A DNA stretch of 9,546 nt, taken from the NCBI GenBank assembly GCA_946630765.1, contig CAMOZF010000048.1, positions 1-9,546 on the forward strand, read 5' to 3'. The stretch is from an uncultured Lachnospiraceae bacterium (lineage in GTDB: Bacteria; Bacillota_A; Clostridia; Lachnospirales; Lachnospiraceae). A model generated the notes under the pieces. It was not told the DNA's origin. It saw only the letters and a program-made list of their open reading frames with translations, and did no database searches. Below are positions 1-6,832 of the stretch, one piece after another (the first letter of the stretch is position 1; every line of letters begins with the position of its first letter). A program made the translations under genes and the position numbers.

Positions 1-927
1 CCCGGCTATACGCATCTGCAGCGCGCCCAGCCGATCACCTTCGGCCATGCGCTGATGGCCTATGCGATGATGTTTCTTCGGGACATTGACCGACTGAAGG
101 ACTGCGGGCGGCGGATCAATGTTTCGCCAATCGGCGCCTGCGCCTTTGCCGGCACCACCTATGATACGGACCGTGTATATGAGGCGGAGCTACTCGGCTT
201 CCCGGAGGTCTGCCGGAATTCGATCGACGCGGTTTCGGACAGGGATTTCTGCATTGAACTGCTGTCGGACCTCTCGCTTGTCGCGATGCACCTTTCCCGC
301 TTCTCGGAGGAGGTCATTCTGTGGGCAAGCTGGGAATTCAAATTCATCGAGCTTTCGGACGAATATACGACAGGCTCCTCGATTATGCCGCAGAAAAAGA
401 ACCCGGACATGGCTGAGCTGTGCCGTGGAAAAGCCGGGAGAATCTACGGCGATCTCATGGCAATGTTGACGATCATGAAGGGAATTCCGCTGGCCTACAA
501 CAAGGACATGCAGGAGGACAAGGAGCGGGTATTTGACGCCTGCGACAATGTGAAGCTTTGCCTGACCGTCTTCTCCGGCATGCTTTCCGGCATGCAGGCG
601 ATCCCGGAAAATATGCGCGAAGCCGCGCAGAGAGGCTTCATCAACGCGACGGATCTCGCGGATTATCTCACGGGAAAGGGCCTTCCGTTCCGTTCGGCCT
701 ACAAGCTTTCCGGCGAGATTGTCGCGGCCTGTATCCGCGAAAAGAAGACGCTGGAGACCCTGACGCTTTCGGAGTATCAGGCATTCGACCCGATTTTTGA
801 CGAGGGCGTATATGGAGCCGTCAATCTTGAAAACTGCGTCGCGCGCCGCAGGTCTCTCGGGGGCACCTCGCCGGAATCCGTCAGCGAGCAGATCGCCTAT
901 GTGCGCAGTGTGCTGGTCGAAAAATAA
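1..927 (+). CDS. argH: Argininosuccinate lyase, C-terminal part (5' end outside window)
   Basis: Catalyses the last step of arginine synthesis, splitting argininosuccinate into arginine and fumarate in the cytosol. The reading frame is open from the first base and gives 308 residues; the family is usually about 460, so roughly the first 155 are missing. The visible start matches the family segment [11 protein letters not shown], whose His is the conserved active-site His of the fumarase/aspartase superfamily. The superfamily signature [10 protein letters not shown], on the mobile catalytic loop, is at bases 376-405. It is followed by a typical ArgH stretch including [12 protein letters not shown] and [10 protein letters not shown]. 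The gene ends in a double stop (TAA TAG). The C-terminus ([15 protein letters not shown]) is family-like, so the 3' end is intact. No argG or other arginine gene is visible, and it is unknown whether upstream arg genes are linked. No terminator hairpin separates it from the next gene. Confidence 0.96.
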   Translation, partial: PGYTHLQRAQPITFGHALMAYAMMFLRDIDRLKDCGRRINVSPIGACAFAGTTYDTDRVYEAELLGFPEVCRNSIDAVSDRDFCIELLSDLSLVAMHLSRFSEEVILWASWEFKFIELSDEYTTGSSIMPQKKNPDMAELCRGKAGRIYGDLMAMLTIMKGIPLAYNKDMQEDKERVFDACDNVKLCLTVFSGMLSGMQAIPENMREAAQRGFINATDLADYLTGKGLPFRSAYKLSGEIVAACIREKKTLETLTLSEYQAFDPIFDEGVYGAVNLENCVARRRSLGGTSPESVSEQIAYVRSVLVEK

Positions 928-995
928 TAGTGGAACTTTTGGGTGATCTGTAGTATAGTATAAGTACGAATGAATATTTCAGGAGGAAATGATTT

Positions 996-2480
996 ATGAA
1001 CAATGCACCTGTTGTAAAGATCGGTCTCGTAGCTGTCAGCCGTGACTGTTTCCCGGAATCTCTTTCCGTTAACAGAAGAAAGGCACTTGTTGCTGCATAT
1101 ACCGAAAAATACGGCAAGGACAGCCTTTACGAATGCCCGATCTGCATCGTGGAGAGCGAGATTCACATGGTTCAGGCTCTTGAGGATATCAAGAAGGCCG
1201 GCTGCAACGCGCTGTGCGTCTATCTTGGAAACTTTGGCCCGGAAATCTCCGAGACCCTTCTTGCAAAGCATTTCGATGGCCCGAAGATGTTCGTTGCGGC
1301 GGCGGAAGAGAGCCAGAATGACCTTTCCGACGGCAGAGGCGACGCGTACTGCGGCATGCTGAACGCCAGCTACAACCTGAAGCTTCGCAATGTCGGCGCT
1401 TATATTCCGGAGTATCCGGTCGGCGACGCTGAGGACTGCGCGGATATGATCCACGACTTCCTCCCGATCGCACGCGCAATCATCGGCCTTTCTGAACTGA
1501 AGATCATTTCCTTTGGTCCGAGACCGCTGAACTTCCTGGCCTGCAACGCGCCGATCAAGCAGCTGTACAATCTGGGCGTTGAGATCGAAGAGAACTCCGA
1601 GCTGGACCTTTTCGAGGCCTTCAATAAGCATGCAGATGATCCGAGAATTCCGGAAGTTGTCGAAGACATGGCCAAGGAGCTTGGCGCCGGCAACAAGAAG
1701 CCCGAAGTCCTTGGAAAGCTTGCGCAGTACGAGCTGACCCTTCTTGACTGGATCGATGCGCACAAGGGCTACAGAAAGTACGTCGCAATCGCAGGAAAGT
1801 GCTGGCCGGCATTCCAGACACAGTTCGGCTTCGTTCCCTGCTATGTCAACTCCAGACTGACAGGACGCGGCATTCCGGTATCCTGCGAAGTTGATATCTA
1901 CGGCTGCCTGTCCGAGTTCATCGGAGCCCTTGTTTCGGACGATATCGTAACGCTTCTTGACATCAACAACTCCGTTCCGAAGGATATGTACAAGGAGTCG
2001 ATCGAGGGCAAGTTCCCCTACAAGTTCACCGACACCTTCATGGGCTTCCACTGCGGCAATACCTGCTCTTCGAAGCTCTGCAGCTACGAGATGAAGTACC
2101 AGAAGATCATGGCACGTTCGCTGCCGGTTGAAGTCACGAACGGTACGCTTGAGGGCGACATCATCCCCGGCGACATCACCTTCTTCCGTCTGCAGTCCAC
2201 CTCTGACAACATCCTCCGCGCCTACGTCGCAGAGGGCGAGGTGCTTCCGGTTGCCACGAGATCCTTCGGTGGCATCGGCGTATTCGCGATTCCGGAAATG
2301 GGACGTTTCTACCGTCATGTCCTGATCGAGGGCGGCTTCCCGCATCACGGCGCTGTTGCATTCGGTCATTTCGGCAAGGAACTCTTCGAAGTATTCAAAT
2401 ACATCGGCGTCGATGTGGACAAGATCGGCTACAACCAGCCGGCAGGCGTCCGCTATCCGACGGAGAATCCTTTTGCCTGA
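996..2480 (+). CDS. L-fucose/arabinose isomerase-family protein, substrate unknown
   Basis: A 494-residue protein of the L-fucose isomerase-like family (COG2407 type), which interconverts aldoses and ketoses with a divalent metal, usually Mn2+. Family features seen: an N-terminal Rossmann-like half, KCWPAFQ near residues 268-274, CEVDIYG at 297-303, DINN at 322-325, FHCGN at 351-355 and a late His pair at 450-451. By analogy with FucI, Glu298, Asp322 and His450 or His451 are the likely metal ligands; this is inferred, not aligned. It is about 100 residues shorter than E. coli FucI (591), so it should not be called FucI. It has about 15 cysteines, which fits an anaerobe. The start is set by AGGAGG at 981-986, nine bases before the ATG. 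An AT-rich stretch with TATAGT/TATAAG (954-964) could be a -10 element, but no good -35 accompanies it. A xylulokinase-like gene two genes downstream suggests an isomerase-kinase pair. D-arabinose, L-fucose, or another sugar such as sulfoquinovose are all possible substrates. Confidence 0.85.
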   Translation: MNNAPVVKIGLVAVSRDCFPESLSVNRRKALVAAYTEKYGKDSLYECPICIVESEIHMVQALEDIKKAGCNALCVYLGNFGPEISETLLAKHFDGPKMFVAAAEESQNDLSDGRGDAYCGMLNASYNLKLRNVGAYIPEYPVGDAEDCADMIHDFLPIARAIIGLSELKIISFGPRPLNFLACNAPIKQLYNLGVEIEENSELDLFEAFNKHADDPRIPEVVEDMAKELGAGNKKPEVLGKLAQYELTLLDWIDAHKGYRKYVAIAGKCWPAFQTQFGFVPCYVNSRLTGRGIPVSCEVDIYGCLSEFIGALVSDDIVTLLDINNSVPKDMYKESIEGKFPYKFTDTFMGFHCGNTCSSKLCSYEMKYQKIMARSLPVEVTNGTLEGDIIPGDITFFRLQSTSDNILRAYVAEGEVLPVATRSFGGIGVFAIPEMGRFYRHVLIEGGFPHHGAVAFGHFGKELFEVFKYIGVDVDKIGYNQPAGVRYPTENPFA

Positions 2481-2542
2481 ACGAAAGGAAGCTTAAAACC
2501 GGCGGGTCTGAAAATGCCTGACGAATGAATTCTGTTGTACTG

Positions 2543-2570
2543 CAGGAAGCGGTTTTACGGCCGCTTCCTG
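2543..2570 (+). repeat. Perfect 10-bp inverted repeat between the isomerase gene and degV
   Basis: Arms CAGGAAGCGG (2543-2552) and CCGCTTCCTG (2561-2570) are perfectly complementary around an 8-base spacer. T2541-A2572 and a G-T pair can extend the stem to 12. A transcript from the isomerase gene would form a very stable hairpin here. However, no T-run follows, so it is not a standard intrinsic terminator. It may be a Rho-type or weak terminator, an mRNA 3' stabiliser, or a DNA operator, since a candidate -35 element sits in the spacer. The arms are seen directly; the role is inferred. Confidence 0.75.
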
Positions 2571-2582
2571 TAAGCGTATAAA
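2554..2582 (+). promoter_or_regulatory. Candidate sigma-A promoter for degV
   Basis: TTTACG (2554-2559, 4 of 6 matches to TTGACA) and TATAAA (2577-2582, 5 of 6 to TATAAT) are 17 bases apart. Transcription would begin near 2589, leaving a leader of about 30 bases that contains GGAGGA at 2600-2605. The -35 lies in the spacer of the inverted repeat at 2543-2570, so a protein bound to that repeat would block it. Prediction is by consensus only. Confidence 0.45.
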
Positions 2583-2618
2583 ATATCTACCGCTTTTTTG
2601 GAGGACTGAGAGACCAAT

Positions 2619-3467
2619 ATGGCCAATATAAAAATTACCTGTGATTCTACCTGTGACCTGACACCGGAGCTGTATGAAAAATACGATATCGAAGTGATCC
2701 GTTACGGAATCTACCTCGGTGACGAGCTGAGAATTGACGGCGTGAACGTTCAGGTGCCAGAGCTTTATGAGTATGCCGACCGTACGGGAATCCTTCCGAA
2801 GACTTCCGCAATCTCGCCGGAAGAATACAAGGAAGTGTTCAAAAAATATGTGGATCAGGGAATGAGCGTCATTCATATCAACCTCTCATCCGAGCTTTCT
2901 TCCGCCTATCAGAATGCAATGATCGCCGCCCGGGAGGTCGGAAATGTTTATCCGATCGACTCGCGGAACCTGTCGACGGGCTCCGGGCATCTCGTGCTTC
3001 TTGCGAAGGAACTGGCGGATAAGGGGCTTGAGGCTTCGAAAATCGCGGATATTCTGAATGAGGCAAAGGAGCGTCTGGACGTCAGCTTCGTCATCACGAC
3101 GCTCGAATATCTGAGAATGGGCGGGCGCTGCAGCGCGGTTGCTGCCTTCGGCGCGAACCTTCTTCGGCTGCACCCGGAAATCAAGGTCACAGACGGCAAA
3201 ATGGGCGTCGGACACAAGTACCGCGGCACGACGAAAAAGTTCGTCGAGGCCTATATCCGCGGCGCACTGGAGGGCCGGACAGATATCGATACGCACCGGA
3301 TCTTTGTCACCCATTCCCCGATGGAGCCGGAGATTGTCTCCTACGCGATCGATCTCGTGAAGTCTCTGCATCCCTTCGAGGAGGTGCTGGAAACCTCTGC
3401 GGGCTGCACTGTGTCCACGCACTGCGGACCGGGCACGATCGGCGTACTTTTCTTCAGGAAGAAATAA
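2619..3467 (+). CDS. DegV family (FakB-like) fatty-acid-binding protein
   Basis: A 282-residue DegV protein. In Firmicutes, family members (FakB) hold a fatty acid and present it to the kinase FakA for phosphorylation; many paralogs have no assigned lipid. Motifs in order: the N-terminal CDSTCDL at 8-14 (family TDSTADL), KTSAIS at 61-66, NLSSELSSAYQNA at 88-100, DSRNLSTGSG at 114-123, LEYLRMGGRCS at 162-172 and STHCGPGTIGVLF at 266-278, with the conserved His at 268. Length is normal (about 280), so it looks complete. The ribosome site GGAGGA at 2600-2605 is about 13 bases from the ATG, longer than ideal, but the MANIKITCDST start fits the family and no better start is visible. It lies between a sugar isomerase and a sugar kinase, 41 bases before the kinase, so it is probably co-transcribed with xylB. 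A functional link to sugar metabolism is not evident. No fakA partner is in the window. Confidence 0.92.
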   Translation: MANIKITCDSTCDLTPELYEKYDIEVIRYGIYLGDELRIDGVNVQVPELYEYADRTGILPKTSAISPEEYKEVFKKYVDQGMSVIHINLSSELSSAYQNAMIAAREVGNVYPIDSRNLSTGSGHLVLLAKELADKGLEASKIADILNEAKERLDVSFVITTLEYLRMGGRCSAVAAFGANLLRLHPEIKVTDGKMGVGHKYRGTTKKFVEAYIRGALEGRTDIDTHRIFVTHSPMEPEIVSYAIDLVKSLHPFEEVLETSAGCTVSTHCGPGTIGVLFFRKK

Positions 3468-3508
3468 GTGGTATTTATAGCGTATTAAGGACTGAAAAGG
3501 AGTCGAGC

Positions 3509-4975
3509 ATGTATTATATTGGTGTTGATCTCGGCACATCTGCCGTGAAGCTCCTGCTGATGAACGAGAAGGGTGTGATTGAAAAGATCACAGACCGGGA
3601 GTATCCCCTGTATTTCCCGAAGACCGGCTGGTCGGAGCAGAATGCAGAGGACTGGATTCTGGCGGTGAAGGACGGTTTAAAGGAACTGATCAGCGGAATT
3701 GACGCCTCTATGGTTGCCGGGATCGGCGCCGGCGGACAGATGCACGGGCTTGTGATACTGGACAAAGAGGACCGGGTCATCCGTCCCGTCATTCTCTGGA
3801 ACGACGGCAGAACGCAGGAAGAGACCGACTGGCTGAATCAGGTGGTCGGAGAGGACGTTCTTGCGAAGGAAACGGCCAATATTGCCTTTGCCGGATTTAC
3901 CGCGCCGAAGATTCTCTGGGTGAAGAACCACGAGCCGGAGAATTTTGCGAAGATCGCGAAGATCATGCTGCCGAAGGACTACGTCAACTATGTGCTGACC
4001 GGTTCCTTCTGCACCGAATATTCGGACGCTTCCGGCATGCTTCTTCTCGATGTGCAGAATAAGTGCTGGTCGAAGAAGATGCTGGAGCTTTGCGGTATCA
4101 CGGAAGCCCAGCTTCCGAAGCTTTACGAGAGCTACGAGGTTGTCGGCACGCTGAAGCCGGAGATCGCGGAAGAACTTGGCCTTCCGGCCTCTGTCAAGGT
4201 TGTGGCAGGCGCCGGCGACAATGCGGCAGCGGCTGTCGGCACGGGAACGGTCGGCCCCGATCAGTGCAATGTATCGCTGGGCACCTCCGGAACAATGTTT
4301 ATCAGCTCCAGAAGCTTCAAAAACCCCGCAAATCACGCGATTCATTCCTTTGCCCACGCCGACGGCACCTGGCATCTGATGGCCTGCATGCTTTCCGCGG
4401 CCTCCGGCAACAAGTGGTGGAATGAAGAGATCCTCGGAACGGAGGATTACAGCAAGGAGCAGGAAGGCATCGAAGCGCATCTCGGGGAGAATGAGGTCTT
4501 CTACACCCCGTATCTGATGGGCGAGCGCTTCCCGCACAATGACACCAAGGTCCGGGCCATGTTCATCGGCATGTCAATGAACACCACGCGGCGCGATATG
4601 ACGCAGGCGGTTCTTGAAGGCGTTGCCTTTTCGTTCCGCGACGCTTTAGAGGTCGCGAAGGAGCTCGGCATTGATCTTAAGCGTACGAGAATCTGCGGCG
4701 GCGGCGCCAAGAGCCCGCTGTGGCGGAAGATCATGGCGAATGTGCTGAATCTTCCGGTTGATATGATCGAGTCGGAGCAGGGGCCGGGACTCGGCGGCGC
4801 GATGCTTGCCGCGGTCGGCTGCGGCGAATACCAGTCCGTTGAGGAAGCGGCCGATCGGATCGTCCGCGTCATCGGCACGGTAGAGCCGGATCCGGAGCTT
4901 GTTAAGAAATATGACGAGAAATATCAGACCTACCGTAAGCTTTATCCTTCAGTAAAGGGCATCTTCCATTCATGA
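3509..4975 (+). CDS. xylB: Xylulokinase-type FGGY carbohydrate kinase
   Basis: A 488-residue kinase of the FGGY family, probably phosphorylating D-xylulose to D-xylulose 5-phosphate in the cytosol and feeding the pentose phosphate pathway. Two actin-like ATPase domains are visible. The first has DLGTSAVK at 7-14 (phosphate-binding), GQMHG at 76-80 (a xylulokinase sugar-contact motif) and ILWNDGRTQEE at 95-105. The second has AGAGDNAAAAVG at 233-244, whose Asp237 is the likely catalytic base, then SLGTSGT at 256-262. After these come PYLMGERFPHND at 334-345, GVAFSFRD at 371-378, CGGGAKSPLW at 396-405 and GPGLGGAMLA at 425-434. Length matches XylB (about 485-500). AAAAGGAG (3495-3502) is six bases before the ATG. 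There is no adjacent xylA; the only isomerase nearby is the fucose-isomerase-like gene upstream, so the physiological substrate could be another ketose. The stop overlaps the next gene's ATG in ATGA, suggesting translational coupling. Confidence 0.93.
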   Translation: MYYIGVDLGTSAVKLLLMNEKGVIEKITDREYPLYFPKTGWSEQNAEDWILAVKDGLKELISGIDASMVAGIGAGGQMHGLVILDKEDRVIRPVILWNDGRTQEETDWLNQVVGEDVLAKETANIAFAGFTAPKILWVKNHEPENFAKIAKIMLPKDYVNYVLTGSFCTEYSDASGMLLLDVQNKCWSKKMLELCGITEAQLPKLYESYEVVGTLKPEIAEELGLPASVKVVAGAGDNAAAAVGTGTVGPDQCNVSLGTSGTMFISSRSFKNPANHAIHSFAHADGTWHLMACMLSAASGNKWWNEEILGTEDYSKEQEGIEAHLGENEVFYTPYLMGERFPHNDTKVRAMFIGMSMNTTRRDMTQAVLEGVAFSFRDALEVAKELGIDLKRTRICGGGAKSPLWRKIMANVLNLPVDMIESEQGPGLGGAMLAAVGCGEYQSVEEAADRIVRVIGTVEPDPELVKKYDEKYQTYRKLYPSVKGIFHS

Positions 4976-5247
4976 GAAAAAGAAGCTATCAGTATGAAAT
5001 ATTAATGGTGGTGCTGTCAGCAGCGATTATCGTGCTGACAGTACTGCTGTTTCTCAGATCGAGCGAGCTCACGATCCTGTTCCCCGTGGTGTTCGGGCTC
5101 GCGGCAGTCCTTTCCGTCTTGTCGGCGCTGGAGGGAATTGCCTTCAATAAAAACCGCGTGGTCAGTAAACGCCGCGCCGTGATTTTCGGCGTTCTGGCGC
5201 TTCTTCTGCTGGTCCTGACCGTGGTCGCGCTGAAGGTGGTGCTGTGA
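4972..5247 (+). CDS. Small three-helix membrane protein of unknown function
   Basis: A 91-residue protein I cannot assign to a named function. Three hydrophobic segments are clear, at about residues 9-28, 33-56 and 68-90. Positive charges in the first residues (RKR) and in the loop at 60-69 (KNRVVSKRR) predict a cytoplasmic N-terminus and an outside C-terminus under the positive-inside rule. There is no cleavable signal peptide, cysteine, or obvious catalytic or metal motif. Its ATG overlaps the xylB stop (ATGA at 4972-4975), and its TGA overlaps the next ATG (TGATG at 5245-5249), so it is almost certainly translated with its neighbours. It has no strong ribosome site of its own, consistent with re-initiation after xylB. 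It may be a lineage-specific membrane protein of clostridia. Evidence that it is real rests on the overlaps and the clean membrane pattern. Confidence 0.8.
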   Translation: MRKRSYQYEILMVVLSAAIIVLTVLLFLRSSELTILFPVVFGLAAVLSVLSALEGIAFNKNRVVSKRRAVIFGVLALLLLVLTVVALKVVL

Positions 5248-5579
5248 TGGAAGAGTACGGACGCGTTGTCCTCTGCGGCGCCAATTCCTACGAGGAGAAA
5301 TACTATTTCAACGAGGCTTTTTCGGCCATTCCGCAGATCGTAAAGGATGAACTGAAAATCATGTGTGTCCTTTTCACGGAGGAGTGCGGCGGGATCCTGA
5401 CGCTGGAGTTCGCGCCGGACGGGACGCTTCTTCTCTGCACGAGAGCGGATGATTACGACTACTATTACGACGAGATCGAAACCGGACTCGAGATCCGTAA
5501 GCTTCAGGAGGAAAAACAGGAGCTTCTGGAGTCTCTCGAGTTATACTACCGAAGCGTATTTCTGGAGGGAGAAGAATGA
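5247..5579 (+). CDS. Small acidic protein upstream of dusB (resembles DUF6145)
   Basis: A 110-residue soluble, acidic protein of unknown function. It resembles the short proteins found just before dusB in Lachnospiraceae (DUF6145, from memory and not searched). The N-terminal half (VVLCGANSYEEKYYFNEAF, then VKDELKIMCVLFTEECGGILTLEF) looks like a mixed alpha/beta fold. Residues 66-78 are very rich in Asp and Tyr, and residues 82-104 form a charged amphipathic helix with coiled-coil character. I chose ATG 5247, which overlaps the previous TGA by one base. A GTG at 5244 would add one residue. GAAGG at 5232-5236 serves either start, at 10 or 7 bases. Its stop overlaps the dusB ATG (ATGA at 5576-5579). 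The context suggests a role near tRNA modification or translation, but nothing in the sequence shows an activity. Confidence 0.82.
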   Translation: MEEYGRVVLCGANSYEEKYYFNEAFSAIPQIVKDELKIMCVLFTEECGGILTLEFAPDGTLLLCTRADDYDYYYDEIETGLEIRKLQEEKQELLESLELYYRSVFLEGEE

Positions 5580-6565
5580 CGGGCATCCAACCGATCATCA
5601 TCGACAACCTCCGGATTGACTGCCCGATCGCTCTCGGCCCGATGGCCGGCGTTACGGACAGCGCCTTTCGGGAACTTGCCGCATCGATGGGATGCGGCAT
5701 GTTTTATACGGAGATGGTCAGCGCGAAGGCGCTTCACTACCGGAACAAGAATACGGCGCTCCTTATGGAGACCGGAAAAACGGAGCATCCGGTCGGCGTG
5801 CAGCTTTTCGGAAACGATCCCGACATCATCGCCGAGGAGGCGCTGAAGATTGAGGAACGTTTTGATTTTATCGACTTCAACATGGGCTGTCCGGTCCCGA
5901 AGGTTGTGAAAAACGGTGAGGGCTCCGCGCTTCTTAATGAGCCGGCGCTCGTGGAAAAAATATTCTCAAAGCTCGTCGCGTCGGTCCATAAGCCGGTAAC
6001 GGTCAAGCTTCGGAAGGGCTTTAAGGCAGGGGAGGAGCAGGCGCCCGAAATCGCGCGGATCCTTGAGTCCTGCGGCGTGTCGCTCTTAGCGGTGCACGGA
6101 AGAACCAGGGAGCAGTATTACAGCGGAACTGCCGACTGGGCGGCGATCCGGCACGTCAGAGAAGCTGTCCGGATTCCGGTCATCGGAAACGGCGATGTTA
6201 AGGACGGTCCATCGGCGAAGCGGATGCTGGAGGAAACCGGCTGCGACGGCCTGATGGTCGCGCGTGCGGCCGAAGGGAATCCGTGGATTTTCCGCGAGAT
6301 CCGGAGCTTTCTGGAGACCGGGGAGCGCATTCCCAGGCCCACGCTTTCCGAGGTGAAGGACATGATCCTGCGGCACACAAAGGCGCTGATTGCGCTCAAG
6401 GGAGAGCATCTGGCGCTTCTTGAGATGCGGAAGCACGCGGCGTGGTATCTCAAGGGGACGCCGGGCGCTTCGGAGGTTCGGCGGAATATTTCCTCGATCA
6501 CGCAGATGGCGGAGCTTCAGGCGCTTCTTGCAGCTCTTAACACGGGGGATTCTCCCGATCGTTAG
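5576..6565 (+). CDS. dusB: tRNA-dihydrouridine synthase B
   Basis: A 329-residue flavoenzyme that reduces specific uridines in the tRNA D-loop to dihydrouridine, using FMN and NAD(P)H. Motifs: GPMAGVTDSAFR at 21-32 (FMN-binding start of the TIM barrel), YTEMVSAKAL at 44-53, DFNMGCPVPKVVKNGEGSALL at 100-120 in two parts with the catalytic Cys at 105, HGRTREQYYSG at 174-184, PVIGNGDVKD at 201-210 and the FMN-phosphate segment GLMVARAAEGNPWIF at 225-239. The C-terminal helical domain carries the tRNA-contact region, including RKHAAWYLKG. Length is typical (about 320-335). GGAGG at 5564-5568 lies seven bases before the ATG. The ATG overlaps the upstream stop. The gene is followed by a tRNA gene and greA-lysS, matching the dusB-lysS neighbourhood known from Firmicutes. 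No terminator follows, so reading through into the tRNA is possible. Confidence 0.96.
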   Translation: MTGIQPIIIDNLRIDCPIALGPMAGVTDSAFRELAASMGCGMFYTEMVSAKALHYRNKNTALLMETGKTEHPVGVQLFGNDPDIIAEEALKIEERFDFIDFNMGCPVPKVVKNGEGSALLNEPALVEKIFSKLVASVHKPVTVKLRKGFKAGEEQAPEIARILESCGVSLLAVHGRTREQYYSGTADWAAIRHVREAVRIPVIGNGDVKDGPSAKRMLEETGCDGLMVARAAEGNPWIFREIRSFLETGERIPRPTLSEVKDMILRHTKALIALKGEHLALLEMRKHAAWYLKGTPGASEVRRNISSITQMAELQALLAALNTGDSPDR

Positions 6566-6575
6566 AAGAAAAGCA

Positions 6576-6604
6576 TTTACATTTTTTGAAGCTTGTGTTA
6601 TAAT
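6576..6604 (+). promoter_or_regulatory. Promoter of the tRNA-Gly gene
   Basis: TTTACA (6576-6581, 5 of 6 matches) and a perfect TATAAT (6599-6604) are separated by exactly 17 bases. Transcription would start near 6611, just before the mature tRNA end at 6617. This is the best promoter in the window and fits a stable-RNA gene with a very short leader. Confidence 0.85.
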
Positions 6605-6616
6605 ACCCGCTGTTAG

Positions 6617-6687
6617 GCAGGATTAGTACATTGGTAGTATGTCAGCTTCCCAAGCTGAAGAGGCGGGTTCGATTCCCGTATCCTGCT
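6617..6687 (+). tRNA. tRNA-Gly, anticodon CCC
   Basis: A full 71-base cloverleaf folds by eye. The acceptor stem GCAGGAT (6617-6623) pairs with ATCCTGC (6680-6686). The D stem GTAC (6626-6629) pairs with GTAT (6637-6640) around a loop with the invariant GG. The anticodon stem TCAGC (6642-6646) pairs with GCTGA (6654-6658), with loop TTCCCAA and anticodon CCC at 6649-6651. A four-base variable loop follows, then T stem GCGGG (6663-6667) with CCCGT (6675-6679) and loop TTCGATT. The discriminator is T6687, as expected for bacterial tRNA-Gly. CCA is not encoded. It reads GGG codons. Confidence 0.95.
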
Positions 6688-6704
6688 GTTCCTGATCAGG
6701 CTGA

Positions 6705-6738
6705 GACGGATTCCTTTGAAAAGGAGTCCGTCTTCTTT
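6705..6738 (+). terminator. Rho-independent terminator after tRNA-Gly
   Basis: GACGGATTCCTT (6705-6716) pairs with AAGGAGTCCGTC (6721-6732): 12 pairs including one G-T, around a TGAA tetraloop. The tail TTCTTT follows at 6733-6738. The T-tract is interrupted by C, so some read-through into greA is possible. Just before it, CCTGATCAGG (6691-6700) is a 10-base palindrome in the tRNA trailer. Confidence 0.8.
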
Positions 6739-6758
6739 GCACACCCGTGCCGGTTTTA

Positions 6759-6800
6759 TGGGAATACGAAAATAAGCTAACATCAACATTCGTATTCCTA
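6759..6800 (+). repeat. Inverted repeat in the greA leader
   Basis: GGAATACGAA (6761-6770) and TTCGTATTCC (6789-6798) are perfect 10-bp complementary arms around an 18-base A-rich spacer. A G-T pair and a T-A pair (6759-6760 with 6799-6800) extend it to 12. It lies 33 bases before the greA ATG, with no T-run after it. It could be a leader hairpin or a protein-binding site; nothing in the sequence decides between these. Confidence 0.7.
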
Positions 6801-6832
6801 AGTCTGAACAGGCGAAGAAAGAAAGGGACGAC

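Noticed and set aside
931..964. Promoter ahead of the isomerase gene (TATAGT or TATAAG)
   Set aside because: The -10-like hexamers are fair, but the best upstream -35 partner (TGGAAC) matches only 3 of 6. A promoter may exist, but I cannot support its position.
897..2369. 490-residue minus-strand open frame opposite the isomerase gene
   Set aside because: It is the antisense shadow of a strongly supported gene; its translation has no recognisable motif, and it has no credible ribosome site.
2475..2530. Short near-repeat TGCCTGAACGAA / TGCCTGACGAAT after the isomerase stop
   Set aside because: Only about 12 bases with an indel; too short to distinguish from chance.
6543..6560. Terminator at the end of dusB (GGGGGA/TCTCCC-like pairing)
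   Set aside because: The stem is short and imperfect, lies inside the coding sequence and lacks a following T-run.
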